From: Siphonodentalium dalli
Taxonomy: Eukaryota; Mollusca; Scaphopoda; Gadilida; Siphonodentaliidae
Assembly: GCA_032622095.1 (NCBI GenBank)
Contig: CP136066.1
Span: forward strand, 109,141,319-109,205,318
DNA: 64,000 nt
Direction: 5' to 3'
Of this stretch, positions 59,345-64,000 are shown piece by piece. The notes beneath the pieces are model-generated. The model made no database searches and was not told the DNA's origin. It saw only the letters and a program-made list of their open reading frames with translations. The position numbers and the translations under genes are program-made. Numbering within the stretch: position 1 is the stretch's first letter; the number at the start of each line of letters is the position of its first letter.

Positions 59345-62300
59345 CTGTAATATAAAGTGAGAAGATGAATACTTGTGGAAGCTGCCAGAAATATATAGTA
59401 TAACATTGAAGACGGGACAATGGCTGTTTGAAGCCTCAGGTTGTGATCGGGCTTGTTTCGTCCCGAACCGGTTCAAAGGATCAAAGTCGGTCGATAAATA
59501 TGTAGAATATATTTACTCTGACTTAAAGCCACTTGGCGGTTTTCGCTCAAAAAATACACCTAATAATATTCGCTTTTGAATTTGTTTCCGGTATCGAATA
59601 GGTCGATACATTCTTGAACTGCCTTTCTACGAGCATTATAATGACAGAAAGACTCATTGAAGTCATTCAAAATACAAATTTGAACTCGATGTTTGGGTCC
59701 CAAACAAACAAAACAAAAACAGCCATTTGCACGGCATGAGACAGAAAAGAGGGTGCCTGTTAGTCTATTCCTGATATGGTAGAAATAAAGAGCGTTTATT
59801 TCACTTTTGTACGAAAAATTAAAAACAGCTGGAAAATGGTTGTGACCATGCATTGACAGTATTTTTCAGAGCATATGAAGCCGGTATATCAATATTTCAG
59901 ACATGAATTTGGAAGCCATGTCCGTTTAATATGCCACAGAAAAGCTTTATTCAAGTCAGAGTATGTTGATAAATAGGGTTCGATTTTTCTTCAGCAACGA
60001 CAAATACAGAGCGTTATTTATTTATCTATTCCTGATAAAGTAAGTTTAATGGTTGGTTGTCGCACTCCTACTTCAAATTGAATACAGATGGGAAGTTCAA
60101 TGACTCTCGCAACTTTATTGAGTATATATGGCATGTCGATCGATATTATGTCTATTAATTTATCACCCTATCTAAACCCTACTATATCTACTTAACAATC
60201 CTTCCAATTGCGTAGGTTATACATTATTTTGATGTTCAAATAGCAAGGTCCGTTTTATCATTGGAGGCTTATTAAAAGTAAATTTTCGTTGAAAATAGTT
60301 CTTGCTAAAAAGTTGTGAATATTTTCATATTAAATAGGGGGAGCCTCGCATAGATAAGAGAATGCATTGGCACTGGGTTTTTGCTAAATTTCAGGAAGCT
60401 CTAATCATGGAATTACATTATATAGGCCTATGCGAGGCTGCCTATGGGAGACTTGGATATATAAGTTAACATTATACAATTATCGCATGTTTCGAGGTTG
60501 ACACGATGATTTGTCAACCCAAGGAAGTCAATACGCCGTAGGCCGAGGTGAAGACTTCCAATGGCTGACAATTCTTCGTGTCAACCGCTCTTTAAAGTCA
60601 TGCAAACAAAAGATCGCACCTCACAAGTACCCTGTCGTGCGTATAGCCGTCCGTCTGTCCGTCCGTCCGTCCGTTAACATTTTTGGTTTCCGATCGATAA
60701 CTCCAGTTTGGATTATTTGATCTGAACCAAAGTTGGTATGTGTATTTCCCAGCTGAAGATACAGGCCAAGTTCGAATATTGGTTCCGTCCAGTTATTTTT
60801 ACATGAGTTACGGCCCTTTTTCAACTTAGAATTTGACCAATTTCATAACATTTTGGTTTCCGACCGATAACTCCAGTTTTGATTATTTGAGCTGAACCAA
60901 AGCTGGTATGTGTATTACCCAGCTAAAACTACAGGCCAAGTTTGAATATAGGTTCTGTCTAATTATTTTTACATGAGTTATGGCCATTTTTCGATTTAGA
61001 ATTTGACCACATTTTGGCATTGAAATTAGGGGTATATCAGATTTTCTTCAAATGTAAGCTCAAATTATTATCTTATTTTGCGATAGTACAATTCGAAATG
61101 GTTAAAGGGCGTATTTTGCCACGCCCTAGCGATGCTCTTGTTCACTGTTAGTGTGATAACTCAATTAAATATTAACTGATTCAAACCATATTTGATATAT
61201 GAGTCTCTTGCAACAATATCTCGGACGAGTTCGAAAACCAGGTTTGTCCGTTAGCGCGATAACTCAATCAAATATTAACTGATTCAAACCATTTTTTAAA
61301 TAAATTTTTTCACCGTTAGCGTGATAACTTTTTTTTCAAGAGTTAATTGCTATGCATTTATAAACTCAATGAAATATTAAACAATTTAAACACCTGTGCA
61401 CCTGCTATTCGAAATTGGTTGGGCTGAAATGTTTTGCAATAATATCTCAGACGAGTTCGAAAACCAGGTTTGTCCGACTTTTTGGGCCTTGTGTGGGCCT
61501 TATTGCCAAGTTATTGGTAGAAGTTTTTTTTCCCGACTGCCAATAAACTCAACATAGCATCTTAGATGCGTACCCCTTGCTATATGAAACGCGCTTTGAT
61601 TGGACAAGACGTTGCTGTGACGTTAAATGTCCCTGGGAGACCCCAATCTATTTTCAGGTCTGATAATAAGTTATGTTAACACCTGAGGTATATGACGTCA
61701 CTCAGAACTGTTGTTAACCTGTTGTTTCGTTAATGAGGTGAACATCGTTAGATATCTCGATGTTTTCGTTACGTTTTAACATAGGAATTGGGGAAAGAAA
61801 CTTATGATCTTATAATGATTTCAAATGAATCAGTATAAATGGCAGAAATAATCATGACCTTTGCCAATGAGTATTTTAGATATAGCAATATCGACCTGCA
61901 TTTCGGTATACTACAATATACAACCTTCAGAGTGTAAAATAAAGATAGAATAACACAGCTGTCTGGACATGTTAACGTCATTGCACTCGCGTTTGTCGTG
62001 CCGCGAGGTAAAACTCGAACATCTAGTTCTCGTTTTACCATCGCGTCACAACAAACTTGTGCTACAACATTACACAGTTGTATTTATTACACGCTTGTTC
62101 CTAGATTTACAGTGTTCGTGCGATTCCATGTTCTGTACGGTACATGTACATGCGTTATATACACACCCTGTTGGCGTCACGCGACGTAAATGACGTTTGT
62201 TTCAACCATGAAACCGGAACTATAAACTAAAAAACAGAACGACACGCGTGACGTGTGTTAACCTCTTGGCTGCTGAATGGCGTTATGACGTCGTGTGCTG

Positions 62301-64000
62301 GCATGTTGACGTTATTTCCATTTTCCAGTGGAAAAATATAACGGGAATATCACAAGAATCATAAAACTGACTCAGTTCACAAGAACCATAAAACTGACTC
62401 AGTTGAAAGGATATTATCGTTCACAATCTTTGAATATCATACACTGTTTGAAACTTCGAGATACAGTTATTCCGATGCAAACATCTGTCAGTTTCAGTTT
62501 TTATTAATGGCCTACTGCTAGTGTACCTATGGACCATATAGCACACTACGTGCACTTTTATGTCCGTAATAGTTACGGACGTCATAGCAGCGAAGAGGTT
62601 AATGGGTTTGTTGATACGGAACTTACAGTGCCATCGCGGGAGGATAGAACACGATGCTGCGGCGCCCAATCTATCCTTATGGGTTAGCACTCGTGCCTTC
62701 TCAACAAACCCATTAACATACTCGTGTCGTTCTGGGTATGTATATAACTTACTTGGAAATTATTTTGAGCACCAACCACTCCGATCAATAGCCCGGGACC
62801 AGAAACGATGTCGGTATTTTTGTCGCTTGGGAGAAGAAAATGGTCAAGAAAAGCCGAGAACTCAACACAGAAATCGGCGAAGCTTGGTTGACCATCGACT
62901 GTGTCGCTAACGGAATGAGGCAGCGATGACTCAGAGCATATTGTGTCCTTGTCGTTTTGATTATATTCCATTTCGCCAAACACAGACAGAGAATGGACGT
63001 CACTTGTGGGAAGTGGATTGTCGATATCCAACAATCCGCCATCTAAACACCTTTGTTGATAGTTGCTTGTATGCCTATGGATAGCAGGCAAGGGGCGAAC
63101 AGTTGAGCCTATCAAGAACTGTTCACAATTATCCGAGAACTGGGAATGTTTTCTGCAACATGACTGATTGCGGCACAACGCACATTGCGTATGTACTTCA
63201 CAATCGACTTCGTCAATTGTCTGATGAAAACTCGAGTCGAAATTCAAATTATTTTTCTTGAGTGACCATGTATCGCTGTGTTCATGGAAATAAGAATCGA
63301 CATTTAAACTGTTATCGCTGTGAGACAAGCTATCGTTGTGCTCCACGCATCGCGCCATTGATTCGAAAAAAATATCGCGGCTGATATCCCTACATGTCTC
63401 ATCGACGCACCTCTCTGATTCATTGCCAGTGATATTTGTAGCTTCACGATGTTGTGCGCTCGAATAATTATCACGAGGAGTATCGAACGTTCTGTATGTG
63501 GATAACTCGCCGAATGTCGAAAGTTCGCCGAGCAGGCTTATTCTCCGAGATTTATTTACTCCGAAACGCCGATGAGACTCGTCTGTATCACAAGTTTCAG
63601 AAGAGGCGTTTGCGTCGTCGGTCTTCATATCATCGCCACTTTCTGACTGTTTTCCGCTGCCTGTGAATACGGAACTCGATGTCTTGGTGGGGATTTGAAG
63701 AACTGTTGGTGTAAGAAACTCACTAATATCACAAGATATATCTTCATCCCACCAATTCAATGGAGGTTGTGTATTGACCGAGTCGGCGTGTTTTCTTATT
63801 TCTGGAGGCCCGCTTCCGATCGGCATTGGCTGTGGAGGGGAGATCACTCTATCTGATTGGCAGATCGGATTCGGAGGCGGTGGCGAATGTGAGTTAACTT
63901 CTGTCCGACTTTCTCTTGTCACATTCAACCTGTTCTGGTGATGATATTCAGCTGGGTCGATATCAACAGAGTTGTTGAAAATAATCAGTGCTGCATCTGA
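59132..64000 (-). CDS. Filamin-type protein, last two exons (C-terminal filamin repeat), continues past right edge
   Basis: Exon 64000-62753 (open at the window edge, 416 codons, donor CCAA then GTAAGT, phase 0) joins exon 59344-59132 (acceptor TTATATTACAG, stop TGA). The join completes a filamin/ABP280 immunoglobulin-like repeat: GPGLLIGVVGAQNNFQ, then VFTDNMHAGPVMVVIVGP, TGDGIYDVTYRVEEPGTYEI and TVKCGQSNITQVPFICHV. In filamins such repeats form rods and the last one dimerises; these proteins cross-link actin and anchor membrane receptors. The ~390 residues before the repeat are low-complexity, rich in Ser/Asp/His, probably disordered, with a Cys cluster CALCRNQSCC. That long linker is not typical of classical filamins and suggests a filamin-like relative (jitterbug-type or other). 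The N-terminal part is outside the window. Confidence 0.75.
59531..59890. repeat. Dispersed repeat, copy 2 (~360 bp)
   Basis: Same orientation as 41579-41935 and clearly alignable throughout. It lies in the filamin-like intron, ~190 bases from the last exon. Confidence 0.65.
60330..60475. mobile_element. Palindromic TGCCAATGCATTCTC-type element, truncated copy
   Basis: GGGGGAGCCTCGCATAGATA, AGAGAATGCATTGGCACTGG, then CAGGAAGCTCTAATCATGGA and a further inverted TATGCGAGG piece. It lies in the filamin-like gene intron. Confidence 0.45.
60640..61010. repeat. GTCC microsatellite plus two ~165-bp tandem units
   Basis: (GTCC)n at 60650-60675, then two units starting AACATTTTTGGTTTCCGA at 60677 and ACATTTTGGTTTCCGACC at 60848, each with CGATAACTCCAGTTT, GAACCAAAGTTGGTATGTG and TTACATGAGTTA. 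Confidence 0.8.
61140..61490. repeat. Tandem AACTCAATTAAATATTAACTG units
   Basis: CTCAATTAAATATTAACTGA recurs at 61156 and ~61265, with CAATATCTCGGACGAGTTCG at ~61217 and a variant at ~61440. Confidence 0.7.
62753..64000 (-). CDS. Filamin-like gene, penultimate exon (partial)
   Basis: The frame is open from the right edge (SDAALIIFNNSVDIDPAEYH) to the donor. It includes proline-rich SHSPPPPNPICQSD, LNWWDEDISCDISEFLTPTV, CALCRNQSCC, and a hydrophobic FADFCVEFSAFLDHFLLPSD before GPGLLIGVVG, which begins the filamin repeat. The real exon start is off the window; the TTG at 63928 is not a start codon. Confidence 0.75.

Noticed and set aside
62684-62752. Continuation of the filamin-like frame to a stop at 62684
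   Set aside because: A strong CCAA-GTAAGT donor precedes it, and the exon at 59344 completes the filamin repeat in phase.

Overview
The window is nuclear DNA from an intron-rich, AT-rich animal genome. Features supporting this are spliced exons with canonical GT/AG borders and matching phases, metazoan domains (filamin repeat, sushi/CCP, metazoan LolA-like protein), LINE relics, SINE-like tails ending in repeated AACT/ATCA-type motifs, and many short palindromic elements (MITEs). The SINE tails and the SWIM-type gene family point to a lophotrochozoan, most likely a mollusc; this is inference. There is nothing bacterial, and no CRISPR array, rRNA or confident tRNA.

Layout. (1) 2,434-13,254, minus strand: five exons of a secreted LolA-like-domain protein, open at its 3' side, so it continues beyond the left edge. 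Its introns hold palindromic MITEs, a large ATC microsatellite and poly-G runs. (2) 13.3-20.2 kb: no gene; repeats (GGACC-rich duplicates, a long GA microsatellite, a five-unit tandem array full of AGGTCA half-sites, a CATGGTACTAC array). (3) 20.3-21.2 kb, plus strand: a decaying SWIM zinc-finger gene of the invertebrate YqaJ-associated type; a possible YqaJ-like piece lies at 37 kb. (4) 22.4-24.0 kb: degenerate minisatellite. (5) 27.2-40.1 kb, minus strand: exons of a single-pass membrane protein: Thr-rich stalk, one sushi domain, a transmembrane segment, then several cytoplasmic-tail exons that all share splice phase 2. One tail carries NPxY and YxxM-type motifs. Two others are homologous acidic exons of identical length (163 nt). 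This looks like a receptor with alternative tails. (6) 40-59 kb: mostly repeats, three LINE relics, an open frame split by a 143-bp MITE, and a few unassigned exon-like pieces. (7) 59,132-64,000, minus strand: the last two exons of a filamin-type protein; the gene continues beyond the right edge.

The three main genes are unrelated in function and all lie on the minus strand. Mobile DNA dominates the rest: two copies of a 0.49-kb TTAA-flanked MITE, three copies of a 0.50-kb TTAA-flanked MITE, at least five copies of an element containing the word TGCCAATGCATTCTC, and several near-perfect hairpins. Exon calls were made by hand from splice signals and frame continuity; no alignment or transcript data were available.
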